Part shown: positions 51,899 to 59,617 of the stretch, one piece after another
How positions within the stretch are numbered: the first letter of the stretch is position 1
Layout: every line of letters starts with the position of its first letter
Assembly: GCF_000332515.2 (NCBI RefSeq)
Contig: NZ_AOGZ02000016.1
Location: forward strand, 1 to 64,000
Source of the DNA: Leptospira wolbachii serovar Codice str. CDC
GTDB taxonomy: Bacteria > Spirochaetota > Leptospiria > Leptospirales > Leptospiraceae
Direction: 5' to 3'
Length of the DNA: 64,000 nt
The notes under the pieces: generated by a model
What the model saw: only the letters and a program-made list of their open reading frames with translations
Databases searched by the model: none
What the model was told of the DNA's origin: nothing
Position numbers and translations under genes: made by a program

Positions 51899-51936
51899 GT
51901 ACAGCATTTTTCCTCAGCTGTACACTAAATTTTTTT
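51899..51936 (+). repeat. Inverted repeat followed by T-run
   Basis: GTACAGC (51899-51905) and GCTGTAC (51917-51923) with an 11-nt loop, then ACTAAA and seven T (51930-51936). On the plus strand it looks like a weak terminator; on the minus strand it follows the parB stop by about 45 nt without a U-run. Confidence 0.5.
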
Positions 51937-51940
51937 CCTA

Positions 51941-51963
51941 AGTACTTGACTGCTTAGTACTTG
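51941..51963. repeat. Short direct repeats AGTACTTG near the parB end
   Basis: AGTACTTG occurs at 51941-51948 and 51956-51963, 15 bp apart. GTACTTGAC recurs at 53719-53727, at the other end of the parAB operon. Possibly iteron-like, but only two to three copies. The rest of the 344-nt gap 51626-51969 holds the rep leader, promoters and the antisense RNA listed separately. Confidence 0.4.
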
Positions 51964-51969
51964 TTTGGG

Positions 51970-52791
51970 TTACGCCGTGTCCCCGTATTTTTTTACCAAC
52001 TCTTTGCGGATGAATTTGTAGATGTCTCCCAGTAAAATTTCGTCGTCCGACAAAATTTGAATTCCGGTTCCCGTTCTTCGAATTTTATAACCAGAAAAAA
52101 GTGAGTTCTTTGCTGTGTTTGGTTCGCCTGATTTGACTTGTTTGTTGAAGTCTTTGGCATCTCTGACAGTCTTCAGTGCCCCTTTATGGAATAGGGTTAA
52201 AAAATCGTCGAGGCTCCCTTTTTTGGCGGCTTGTGCGGCTTGGACAAGAAGGTTCTTATTGTAGATTTCGTTTTTTTTGCATTTGTCGAGGTCTTCTTTT
52301 GACATCGAGGTAATGGAGAGAACTTCCGTCATATAACTGCGACTTTTCCCAAAAAGGTCACCTAACTCCTGGTCGGTGTAGTTGTGGGAATTTTTGAGAA
52401 AGAGTAGGGCGTCCACCTCCTCATAGGGGGATAGGTTTTCCCTTTGCAAGTTTTCTATGACAGCTAATTTATAGATTTCTTTATCGGGGCGGTTTAGGAT
52501 CTTACATTCGATTTCGGCCCAACCGAGGGACTTAGCTGCATGGTATCTTCTTTCTCCAGCAATGATTTTATAATGGCCTTCCCGTTCTCCCTTGGAGACG
52601 ATGATGGGTTGTAAGAGACCATCCGCCTTTAGGGTTTGCGCAAGTTCCTCGATCCCTTTTTTTCTCTCTTGTCTTGGTTGGTGTTCGGAGGGTAGGATTC
52701 TGTCCATACGAATGGTTCGAATCGTCCCATCCAAATTTTCCGCTTGGTAGATGTCGGCGAGTGTTCCGAGGCGTTTACTTTTTAAGCTCAT
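51970..52791 (-). CDS. parB: ParB/Spo0J-type partition protein (locus 2)
   Basis: 273 residues: CTPase domain with RILPSEHQPRQE, YKIIAGERRYHAAKSLGWAEI in split form (GERR motif), VIENLQRENLSPYEEVDALLFL, then an HTH (TDQELGDLFGKSRSYMTEVLSI) and a C-terminal dimer part. Overlaps parA by 17 nt, the same length as in locus 1. With parA and the Rep-like gene this forms the replicon maintenance module. Sequence differs clearly from ParB of locus 1, so the two systems are probably not recent duplicates. Confidence 0.93.
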   Translation of the reverse strand: MSLKSKRLGTLADIYQAENLDGTIRTIRMDRILPSEHQPRQERKKGIEELAQTLKADGLLQPIIVSKGEREGHYKIIAGERRYHAAKSLGWAEIECKILNRPDKEIYKLAVIENLQRENLSPYEEVDALLFLKNSHNYTDQELGDLFGKSRSYMTEVLSITSMSKEDLDKCKKNEIYNKNLLVQAAQAAKKGSLDDFLTLFHKGALKTVRDAKDFNKQVKSGEPNTAKNSLFSGYKIRRTGTGIQILSDDEILLGDIYKFIRKELVKKYGDTA

Positions 52792-53527
52792 TTAAAACCT
52801 CCTCAATAAAACCTTCATACTCTTGAGACTGGCGCGAGGTCCTGTTGTAATCAAATACAGATTTTTTCGCCAGATGGCTTTCTCCGATGGCGACACCATC
52901 TGAAATCGTATGTTCGAAGATTCTGAAGTATTTGGTCAAAACTGGGAGGATCGTTTTTGTAAGTAGGGTCTGAGGTTTGAGTTGGGTGATGAGGGCCCCG
53001 AGAATTTCCAACTCTGGATTGATTCTTTTTTTGATCGAAGAAATCGTCTGCTGTAATCCCATAATTCCGTCCATGGAGAACTTCTCTGCTTGGAGGGGGA
53101 TGAGGACAAAGTTTGCGGCCACGAGACTGTTCACCGTGAAGATGGAAAGTGAGGGGGGACAGTCAATGATGACAAAATCAAATTCTTTAATAGCGGCAAG
53201 AGAGTCTCTTAAAATATAGGGAGCTTCTACGGAGTTTACAGATACTGTTTCCATTTCCGCCAAGCGCATGCTAGACGGGGCTACCCACAAATACTCGTTA
53301 TATGCCGGTGTGATGATTTCTTTAAGGTTGGCAGAATTTTGAAAGAGGTGAGCAAGGTCTTTCTCAACTGTCTCTGGGTTCAGAAAAATTCCAGTGGAAT
53401 TGGCCTGAGGGTCCATATCAATGAGTAGGGTCTTAAGATTGCGACGGGCCAACCCCATGGCAAGATTCAAAGAAGTAGTCGTTTTTCCTTCTCCGCCTTT
53501 TTGGTTTGCAACTGCGATGGTGATCAT
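52775..53527 (-). CDS. parA: ParA-type partition ATPase (locus 2)
   Basis: 250 residues, without the N-terminal extension of locus 1: it begins ITIAVANQKGGEGKTTTSL, the deviant Walker A with Glu in place of Val, followed by LLIDMDPQANSTGIFL and VIIDCPPSLS. Size fits Soj/type Ib ParA. Such ParAs do not bind an operator themselves, so autoregulation would fall to ParB or Rep. A palindrome lies twice in the 203-nt upstream region. Confidence 0.94.
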   Translation of the reverse strand: MITIAVANQKGGEGKTTTSLNLAMGLARRNLKTLLIDMDPQANSTGIFLNPETVEKDLAHLFQNSANLKEIITPAYNEYLWVAPSSMRLAEMETVSVNSVEAPYILRDSLAAIKEFDFVIIDCPPSLSIFTVNSLVAANFVLIPLQAEKFSMDGIMGLQQTISSIKKRINPELEILGALITQLKPQTLLTKTILPVLTKYFRIFEHTISDGVAIGESHLAKKSVFDYNRTSRQSQEYEGFIEEVLNELKK

Positions 53528-53638
53528 CTATCTCTATTTTCCCTTCCCAAATGGTATGCTTTCCTGCCGAAAATTTGGGATCAATTGTATTTTTAGAATG
53601 GAGCAAAAAAAGGATTTTTTGGTCTCTTCCCTCTTCAT

Positions 53639-53654
53639 TGTCGGACATCCGACA
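53639..53654. promoter_or_regulatory. Palindrome TGTCGGACATCCGACA, copy 1
   Basis: Arms TGTCGGA and TCCGACA around CA, perfect. Lies 112 nt before the parA start and 92 nt before the divergent gene. Candidate centromere site for ParB of locus 2 or operator for rep/parAB. Confidence 0.65.
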
Positions 53655-53690
53655 TACTGAAAATTAGCAAAAACTATCTCCTTTCTTTTG

Positions 53691-53705
53691 GTCGGACATC
53701 CGACA
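53691..53705. promoter_or_regulatory. Palindrome GTCGGACATCCGAC, copy 2
   Basis: Same element as copy 1 except for its first base. The two copies are 51 bp apart (about five helical turns), so proteins bound to them would lie on the same DNA face. Followed by GGTACGTACTTGACA, a possible -35 region for the plus-strand gene. Confidence 0.65.
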
Positions 53706-53730
53706 TTCAAATAGGTACGTACTTGACAAA

Positions 53731-55074
53731 GTGATTAAATTTAAACAGTTTCATAGCATGCCTTCTCAAGCCATTTCCCTACTTGCCTCCGAAAGAACTG
53801 GCAAGGACTGGATGGATTCTGTCCTTCCTATTTTGTGGGATGGGCTATGTACCGAGCTTGGTTTCTCCGCTGGTGTGGTTGTCCTGAAAGTTGAGGATGA
53901 AGATTCTTTTTACGAATCAGCCAGTTTCGGATATGGGGAGGATGGCTTTTATTACTCCTTTTTAAACAGAGGTTCTTTGCATTGGGAAGAGCTGATGCAC
54001 TCTCAGGAGCCTGTCTTTTTTTCTGGTTCAGAGTTTGAATTGTTTGGCAAAAAAACAAATGCGATGGCCATTCGGATCCGATCCGGACAAAAAGAAATTG
54101 GCTTTCTTCTTGCTGAAATGGAGGAATCCCTTTCTCTTCCGGCGGGAATTTTCCTCACCTTCCTTGCGGAAAAAATTGGGAATGAGTGGGGGAAAACTCA
54201 GGTCCATCTAAAAGGTAAAGAGGTAGCAACTTCAGAAAATTCCCATTCTTTATACCGTTCGGAAATTCCTAATTTAGAACTAGCTACTGTGGAATTTACA
54301 AAGCAAAAAATCCTTACCATCCTCGGTCCCTCCGGTTCTGGAAAGAAGACATTGGCAAAATGGATCCACCAGACTCAACTGCCGGGTGCACCCATTCTCG
54401 TGGTAGAATCCTTGCCTGATCATTTTGGAAAGCTGGAGAAGGCTCTCTCTCTTTGGGGTGAGGAGTCAAGGTCCGGAAGTTTGGTTCTTGTCGGGATCCA
54501 AACACTCAATTTAGGCCAGCAACAAATCCTATCAGATTGGTGGTCCAAATCTGGATATTCCGGGTCTCTATTTTTGCTAGGGCCAGAGGAAATGGACCAA
54601 GAATTATTGCCTGAATTTGAAAGATTTTTACGAAAAAATTCGTTGGTACTACCATCCCTCAGGTTCCTTCCCAAAGCAAAATTGCAAACTTTGGTTCAGG
54701 CCATATTTGAAGAATTGTGCGATTCTCAGAACCGGTTGGGTTTGCAATTAGGGGCAAATAGTTTGCAGGAATTGGTATCTAGATCTTATTCGGAAAATTT
54801 TACGGACTTACGAAATGCAATTCTCACAGGGATTTTGACCTGCAGGACAAGCCGAGTGGAGCCTGCAGATTTGGAACCTGGAAAATTCAAGATGGATTTA
54901 GAGATTCCCGATGCGGAAGATTTAGACTTGCGGCGTGGAACAGAGGCTTTAGAAAGGCAGAAGATTCTTCTGGCTATGCGGATCTTTTCTGGCAACCAAA
55001 TCCGGATGGCAAAGGCCTTAGGTATTTCGAGGGGATCCCTCCAATATAAAATGAAACAACTTGGTTTAATGTAA
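53731..55074 (+). CDS. Degenerate NtrC-like regulator: GAF-like, AAA+, Fis HTH
   Basis: 447 residues from GTG; the ATG at 53758 may be the real start. Residues 15-160 resemble a GAF domain, residues 190-370 an AAA+ ATPase with Walker A LGPSGSGKKT, and the C-terminus a Fis-type HTH (LLAMRIFSGNQIRMAKALGISRGSLQYKMKQLGLM in split form). The GAFTGA loop that contacts sigma-54 is absent and the Walker B region (LVLVGIQTL) lacks its acidic pair, so it cannot be a normal sigma-54 activator. Divergent from parA with the two palindromes between them. Confidence 0.82.
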   Translation: MIKFKQFHSMPSQAISLLASERTGKDWMDSVLPILWDGLCTELGFSAGVVVLKVEDEDSFYESASFGYGEDGFYYSFLNRGSLHWEELMHSQEPVFFSGSEFELFGKKTNAMAIRIRSGQKEIGFLLAEMEESLSLPAGIFLTFLAEKIGNEWGKTQVHLKGKEVATSENSHSLYRSEIPNLELATVEFTKQKILTILGPSGSGKKTLAKWIHQTQLPGAPILVVESLPDHFGKLEKALSLWGEESRSGSLVLVGIQTLNLGQQQILSDWWSKSGYSGSLFLLGPEEMDQELLPEFERFLRKNSLVLPSLRFLPKAKLQTLVQAIFEELCDSQNRLGLQLGANSLQELVSRSYSENFTDLRNAILTGILTCRTSRVEPADLEPGKFKMDLEIPDAEDLDLRRGTEALERQKILLAMRIFSGNQIRMAKALGISRGSLQYKMKQLGLM

Positions 55075-55076
55075 AG

Positions 55077-56075
55077 ATGGATGATACTGTATACGAAGAA
55101 CGGAAAACCCCTGCCGGTTTTCTCGTCAAAGTCCGACTTTCCAAGCTGACCTACGTTGTTTTTACTGATTCCGGGCCAGAAGTTCCCAAAGGTGCCAGGA
55201 ACAATTCCATTGTTGTCAATGTTCCCCGCGTAGGTTTTTTTGGAGACGATTTTGATGTTTCCCACTTCCATTTGGGCGAACTTTCCTTTGTCAATGTCAA
55301 AGCCGGGAAACTCGTCATCCCCTACCAACATGGATTTTCCAACGAAATCAAAACTATTTATTTAGGGACGGGGAGCCTAAGTGACGTCCTACCGGTTGTC
55401 ATCTATCATTACAAGAGTAAGGAAGATTTGATGGCGGCTTGGGAGAGGGGAGAACATGCCCAGTTTTTGGTGGTCGATGAAGAGATCCCAAGATCGGACA
55501 TGGTTTCCTTCAAGATCCGCTACCCAAGTATGAATATCCTTGTGATCAAAAAAAGGATCAATACTTCTGCGGAATCTCAGTCCCCAAAAACTGACGAATC
55601 CAAAGACAAAGGCGTGGTCGATTACGACAAGGTCCGAGCGACCGATGTTGCCAAAAACCAAAACCTCAATACTTATAGCGAAAACCCGGTATTTTTGGCA
55701 AGGATCCACCTTCGGGCTATGGAGCTAGATAAAGTAAAACAGCTCCTTTTGGATTTCCACCTCTCTTCAGATGACGTCATGTTCATTCGAACCTTTCTGG
55801 ATGTGATGATCAAAAACGAACTAAAAAAACCAGAACTAGATGTGGTCAAACCTCAGCTCATTGCCATGACGGAAGCCTTTCGGTTGGCGGTTCTCATTTT
55901 GGAATATCGCGTGGAAGATTTTGAAAAAGAATTGGATTTGGGATTTTCAAAAGAGATCTCCCACATGATCTACGCCCTTCTTGCGAAGGAGCAGGAGACT
56001 GCCCAAGACCTCGAACATGAAATCGTTCTCTGGGAATGGAAACTCCGGGTGCGTTCGCAAATCATCAAAAAATAG
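55077..56075 (+). CDS. Hypothetical protein, 332 aa
   Basis: Begins 2 nt after the NtrC-like gene's stop (overlapping the same transcript). Residues 1-165 are beta-rich, possibly a PilZ- or FHA-like sandwich (VRLSKLTYVVFTDSGPEVP, GFFGDDFDVSHFHLG); a Ser/Lys linker and a helical C-terminal domain (residues 200-330) follow. No signal peptide or TM helix. No family recognised. Co-transcription suggests it works with the regulator. Confidence 0.72.
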   Translation: MDDTVYEERKTPAGFLVKVRLSKLTYVVFTDSGPEVPKGARNNSIVVNVPRVGFFGDDFDVSHFHLGELSFVNVKAGKLVIPYQHGFSNEIKTIYLGTGSLSDVLPVVIYHYKSKEDLMAAWERGEHAQFLVVDEEIPRSDMVSFKIRYPSMNILVIKKRINTSAESQSPKTDESKDKGVVDYDKVRATDVAKNQNLNTYSENPVFLARIHLRAMELDKVKQLLLDFHLSSDDVMFIRTFLDVMIKNELKKPELDVVKPQLIAMTEAFRLAVLILEYRVEDFEKELDLGFSKEISHMIYALLAKEQETAQDLEHEIVLWEWKLRVRSQIIKK

Positions 56076-56137
56076 CCAAAATTTCCTAAAAAATGCTTTA
56101 TTTTTCTATGATTTCAGTGAAAACTGAGGTCAATCCT

Positions 56138-56983
56138 ATGTTTTTCTTGGAAAAAATAAAAATTCTGGCACAAAAGTTGCAAAAGGGAGCCCTTCTGGGT
56201 TTGCTTTCCGTATTTTTTATTTTTCCTGCGGTGGGTCTTTTTGCAAACGAGGCCGACCTTCCTGTCATCATTCCGGCAGACGAACTTCTCACTCCGATCG
56301 AACTTCGAGATGGTTTGGTTTTTGAAGTGGTTGTGGAACCTGAAACAGAATTGGCTTTCGGAGCCTCTTCTTCTTCCGAAATAGATGAAGCCATTTTTAC
56401 TCTTCCCTCGGATTCGAAAGGTTTAAACCTGCATTCATCTGCTATGACTTTTATTTCAGAGCAGGTTCCATCGGGAGATTTTGAAAATCTGTCCCAAAGC
56501 AAAATCTCAAGGCTCTACACCTTACCTCCTGTTTTTGAGAATGGCCGGAAGCATTTCTCTGTAAAATCGATTGCCAGCCTAGGACTTTTTGGTTTTCTGG
56601 GGATATGTCTCAGCCGAAGCGAGTTGCCTTCCAAAAATTTCTCAATGCTATGCGAAAACTCTCTACCGAAGTCAATGACTCGGAGATCTGCAAACGATTG
56701 GAAATTCTTATGGCAACCAGTAAGGACGACCTCCCTTTGGCACTCGTCAATCAGCTCCTCCAGGACGCTAAAAACTTCGATCCTAAGGCCATCCATGAGC
56801 CGTATACCCAATATGTCCGACATTTCATCTATATGGTTAAACGAAATGGAAGGGTCCCCAGTGACCTTGCAGGAGAAGAGGATAAATCTTCCGGGGATCG
56901 CTCTGGGCACAAACCAACAAGAAAACAGCCTGCTAGCAGTAGCAAAACCAAACGCACTACATCTAAATCCTCAAGCCCTGTAA
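56138..56983 (+). CDS. Secreted hypothetical protein; 3' third overlaps another gene
   Basis: The start is set at the ATG at 56138 (MFFLEKIKILAQKL), GAGG 8 nt before. Signal peptide ends near GLFANEA; an acidic mature part (LPVIIPADELLTP, FGASSSSEIDEAIF) and a closing hydrophobic stretch (SIASLGLFGFLGICL, about residues 142-156) follow. After that the frame overlaps the gene at 56605 for 379 nt, where its translation (WHSSISSSRTLKTSIL) looks like out-of-frame noise. So either the real protein ends in a way not seen here or a frameshift is present. Confidence 0.55.
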   Translation: MFFLEKIKILAQKLQKGALLGLLSVFFIFPAVGLFANEADLPVIIPADELLTPIELRDGLVFEVVVEPETELAFGASSSSEIDEAIFTLPSDSKGLNLHSSAMTFISEQVPSGDFENLSQSKISRLYTLPPVFENGRKHFSVKSIASLGLFGFLGICLSRSELPSKNFSMLCENSLPKSMTRRSANDWKFLWQPVRTTSLWHSSISSSRTLKTSILRPSMSRIPNMSDISSIWLNEMEGSPVTLQEKRINLPGIALGTNQQENSLLAVAKPNALHLNPQAL

Positions 56984-57027
56984 AGAAGGGAAAACCTTCC
57001 TCTAAATCTACTTCTAAAAAGTCCTAA
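56605..57027 (+). CDS. Small basic-tailed protein, 140 aa
   Basis: Residues 1-85 form a helical domain of natural composition (FQKFLNAMRKLSTEVNDSE, KAIHEPYTQYVRHFIYMVK); residues 90-140 are a Ser/Lys/Thr-rich basic tail (KKGKPSSKSTSKKS), as in nucleic-acid-binding or histone-like tails. GGGG lies just before the ATG. The frame is also open about 65 nt upstream, so it could instead be the C-terminal part of the preceding protein joined by a frameshift. A hairpin terminator follows. Confidence 0.68.
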   Translation: MSQPKRVAFQKFLNAMRKLSTEVNDSEICKRLEILMATSKDDLPLALVNQLLQDAKNFDPKAIHEPYTQYVRHFIYMVKRNGRVPSDLAGEEDKSSGDRSGHKPTRKQPASSSKTKRTTSKSSSPVKKGKPSSKSTSKKS

Positions 57028-57055
57028 ATACTGTAAGTTTACCTTTTTTGTACCT

Positions 57056-57078
57056 TTTCCTGTGGTGCACACAGGAAA
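57056..57078 (+). terminator. Hairpin after the 56605 gene
   Basis: TTTCCTGTG and CACAGGAAA pair perfectly over 9 bp around GTGCA, 29 nt after the stop. GATTTC follows, so the U-run is poor; T-rich sequence precedes it instead. Confidence 0.6.
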
Positions 57079-57895
57079 GATTTCAATAAATCTATTCCGA
57101 GAAGACATAATCCAAATCTTTCTAGTGTTGCCCATTTTTAAGCATTTACTGGGAATTCTTTAGAAAGAGGCATGCATTGACCAGAGAGTAGCTTCAAATC
57201 TCAAACAAATTGACCAAATTTAGGCAATTGCCAAGAATATCGCCTCAAACCATAACTGTCCATCTACGGCCACCTAACCTCTGCTTTGCTTATCTCGGTT
57301 GTTCAATTCCCGGCACCTACTGTTCGCTCTTGGGCAACCAATCTAGGGCATGCCAGCCTTTGGGCGGTCAATCTGAAGGCATATACCATTTTCTGTCTCC
57401 GGCCAAGAATTGAGCAAAGAGAGTAGGCATTTGTTAATATTTGAGTCCAAGGCTTACATAAGGCCAAAGCCCAGGCCTACCCAAGCTAGAGGGCGGGTAA
57501 TATGGCGAAATTAGGGCAGTTCCGATTTGAAGATGGTTTCCGTATCCTTGAGCCAATCCCTGCGATTTATTTGCAATTTAACGAATTGGCAAAGCATTTT
57601 GCTCCTTTCCTGTATCGGACGCCGTATAACCCATGGAACAATATTTCGCTATAAGGAAAACAAAGGGAACGGCCGCAAGAGACCAATTCCCGGCAGATAG
57701 GCACAAACCCGCCTGTGGGTCGGCCCAAAATTCACGGGAATGGTTCCTGATGCCCAGGATGCTGCTTTTTGAGAGGAATCGTCTGTTTTGGTGCCAAAAT
57801 GTCATGTGTATAAAAAATTCATCAGCATGTAAAAATGGCAGCAGGCTGAATAGTGGTTGCCACCTCGCCACCTTAAGCCCAACGTTCTTTTTATT
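57079..57895. other. Gene-poor, GC-richer stretch with short repeats
   Basis: About 820 nt without a convincing gene. From 57240 on the bases are visibly richer in G+C (near half in sampled lines) than the flanks. CAATTCCCGGCA occurs twice (57304-57315, 57684-57695), and GGCxxG-type short inverted pieces abound. Open frames on both strands have odd composition (Arg/Cys/Trp-rich) and overlap each other, as in non-coding DNA or decayed genes. No IS ends, integrase or complete tRNA seen. Confidence 0.5.
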
Positions 57896-58111
57896 ATGGC
57901 GGAAACGATACGGCTAAGGGTGAAATGCCATGCCTGCTCCAATTTGATTGAAGGAACGGCAAAATATGGGTCTGGGCACTTTGTCCCAGAAGGAATAGTC
58001 TTTGATTTTGTGGCCGTTGGGAAAGTAGAAGGTGCGCAGGGACGAAGAGTTAAGGCGGAAGTCACTTGCACCTGCCCTAATTGTGGAGTCAAATGCAAGT
58101 ACAATGTATAA
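57896..58111 (+). CDS. Small zinc-ribbon-like protein, 71 aa
   Basis: The start is set at the ATG at 57896 (MAETIRLRVKCHAC). CHAC near the N-terminus and CTCPNCGVKC near the C-terminus give two cysteine knuckles typical of a zinc ribbon. The middle (KYGSGHFVPEGIVFDFVAVG) is beta-prone. The family is unknown. It lies at the edge of the unusual stretch and 22 nt before the MBOAT gene. Confidence 0.6.
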   Translation: MAETIRLRVKCHACSNLIEGTAKYGSGHFVPEGIVFDFVAVGKVEGAQGRRVKAEVTCTCPNCGVKCKYNV

Positions 58112-58133
58112 TTGATTAATAATAGTCATTTAT

Positions 58134-59609
58134 ATGCTCTTTAATTCAGCAATTTTCGCTCTCTTCCTTACGATGGCGTTATTCGGTTGGTCGCTATTGC
58201 GCACTTTTGCGCTTAAAAGTCGGCAGATATTTGCTATTGTTTTCCTGCACTATCGATTGATTTTAATCATTTATTTGCTTAGTATAAGCGCATTTTTCTA
58301 TTGTTTCTGGAATCCAGTTTATTTTCTGTTGTTGGTTTGGGTTGCTTTTGTTGATTTTTCGGTGGCGAAACTCCTCGGTTTTATCCGTTTTGTTGGCTTA
58401 CGTCGCCTCCTTCTATTGATTTCGCTTGGGAATAGTCTCGGAATCTTATTCTTTTTTAAGTATGGTCACTTTATTGCTGAAAATTGGGCATATATATCTG
58501 GCTTCGCGGTGGCCAATTCCAGTTTTTGGAGCGATTGGCTGCTTCCTGTGGGAATATCTTTTTACACCTTCCAATCCATATCTTATGTTGTTGATGTATA
58601 CCAAAGAGAACTAAATCCCGAACGAAATTTTCTCTCTTATTTACTTTTTCTTTCTTTTTTCCCGCAATTGGTCGCAGGTCCCATTGTCACGGCAAAGTCC
58701 TTTTTGCCTCAAATCCGTAGGCCTCTCCCCTTTTTGAAAACCCCCGTTTTTTTTGCCATTTTTCTCATCCTTCTCGGACTCTTTAAAAAGATGGTTCTGG
58801 CGGATCATTTGGCGGAAACTTCTGACTTTGTTTTTGGCCGTCCTGCGGATATTTCCACGAAAGCACTTTGGATCGGTATGTTTTCTTATTCTTTGCAGAT
58901 TTATTGTGATTTTTCGGGTTATACTGACATTGCCCAAGGATCGGCACTTCTGTTTGGGTTTCGATTGCCTGAAAATTTTAGGATGCCTTACTTTTCCGAC
59001 GGATTTTCGGAATTTTGGACTCGTTGGCATATTTCCCTTTCCCAGTGGCTAAAAAAGTACATTTATATCTCGCTCGGTGGCAACCGAATCGGCCCGATCT
59101 TTACTTATAGAAATTTATTTCTCGTCATGGCCATTGGAGGACTTTGGCACGGTGCTTCTTGGAACTTTGTTTTTTGGGGTTGTTGTCACGGAATTTTACT
59201 GATCTTAGAAAGAATGGCTCGGGGATCCAAGTTATGGAGTTTTCCTTGGTTGCGACCCTTTCGAATCCTTGGAACCTTTTTTACGGTGAGTTTGCTTTGG
59301 ATTTTCTTTCGGAGCGTTGATTTTGAAAGTTCACTGTGCTACCTACAGGGTCTTTTTGTTAAAAACGATGGTTTTTCACTTCCTTATACAATGGAGATGA
59401 ACTTTCTTTATTGTGTTTTCGTGATTTTCATAGGACATATACTTGGGATTTTTTATTTTTCTGACAACAAGCAGTTGTTAGGTAGGTTTGAAAAATGGCA
59501 GAATTCATTAGGAAAAACCGCTTTTTTGGGTGTTTTGGCATCAATTTTGATGATTATGATAGTTTTGTTTTCGGCCGATAGCAAACCTTTTGTGTATTTT
59601 GTATTCTAG
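58134..59609 (+). CDS. MBOAT O-acyltransferase, AlgI-like
   Basis: 491 residues with about eleven membrane helices. Family motifs: PVGISFYTFQSISYVVDVYQ, FPQLVAGPIV, FCDFSGYTDIAQG-like YCDFSGYTDIAQGSALLFGF, FWTRWHISLSQWLKKYIYISLGG and the catalytic His in GGLWHGASWNFVFWG, each written in AlgI/DltB wording. Moves acetyl or other acyl groups across the inner membrane for a periplasmic acceptor. The next gene, 8 nt on, encodes the SGNH partner. Confidence 0.93.
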   Translation: MLFNSAIFALFLTMALFGWSLLRTFALKSRQIFAIVFLHYRLILIIYLLSISAFFYCFWNPVYFLLLVWVAFVDFSVAKLLGFIRFVGLRRLLLLISLGNSLGILFFFKYGHFIAENWAYISGFAVANSSFWSDWLLPVGISFYTFQSISYVVDVYQRELNPERNFLSYLLFLSFFPQLVAGPIVTAKSFLPQIRRPLPFLKTPVFFAIFLILLGLFKKMVLADHLAETSDFVFGRPADISTKALWIGMFSYSLQIYCDFSGYTDIAQGSALLFGFRLPENFRMPYFSDGFSEFWTRWHISLSQWLKKYIYISLGGNRIGPIFTYRNLFLVMAIGGLWHGASWNFVFWGCCHGILLILERMARGSKLWSFPWLRPFRILGTFFTVSLLWIFFRSVDFESSLCYLQGLFVKNDGFSLPYTMEMNFLYCVFVIFIGHILGIFYFSDNKQLLGRFEKWQNSLGKTAFLGVLASILMIMIVLFSADSKPFVYFVF

Positions 59610-59617
59610 GTAGGGAA

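Noticed and set aside
51687..51941. Plus-strand open frame across the rep-parB gap (84 codons)
   Set aside because: It runs through the strong terminator and over the rep promoter, has no ribosome site and an odd composition.
57296..57318. tRNA-like T-arm (TTCAATTCCCGGCACC)
   Set aside because: The 5' side of the T-stem does not pair, and no anticodon or D arm can be drawn upstream.
57270..57885. Integron attC-like core sequences (ACCTAAC at 57272, GCCCAAC near 57877)
   Set aside because: No paired GTTRRRY core, no palindromic arms and no integrase; two 7-mers of this type are expected by chance.
57578..57917. Opposing open frames of about 95 codons in the GC-richer stretch
   Set aside because: They overlap each other, are rich in Trp/Cys/Arg and have no ribosome site or partner genes.
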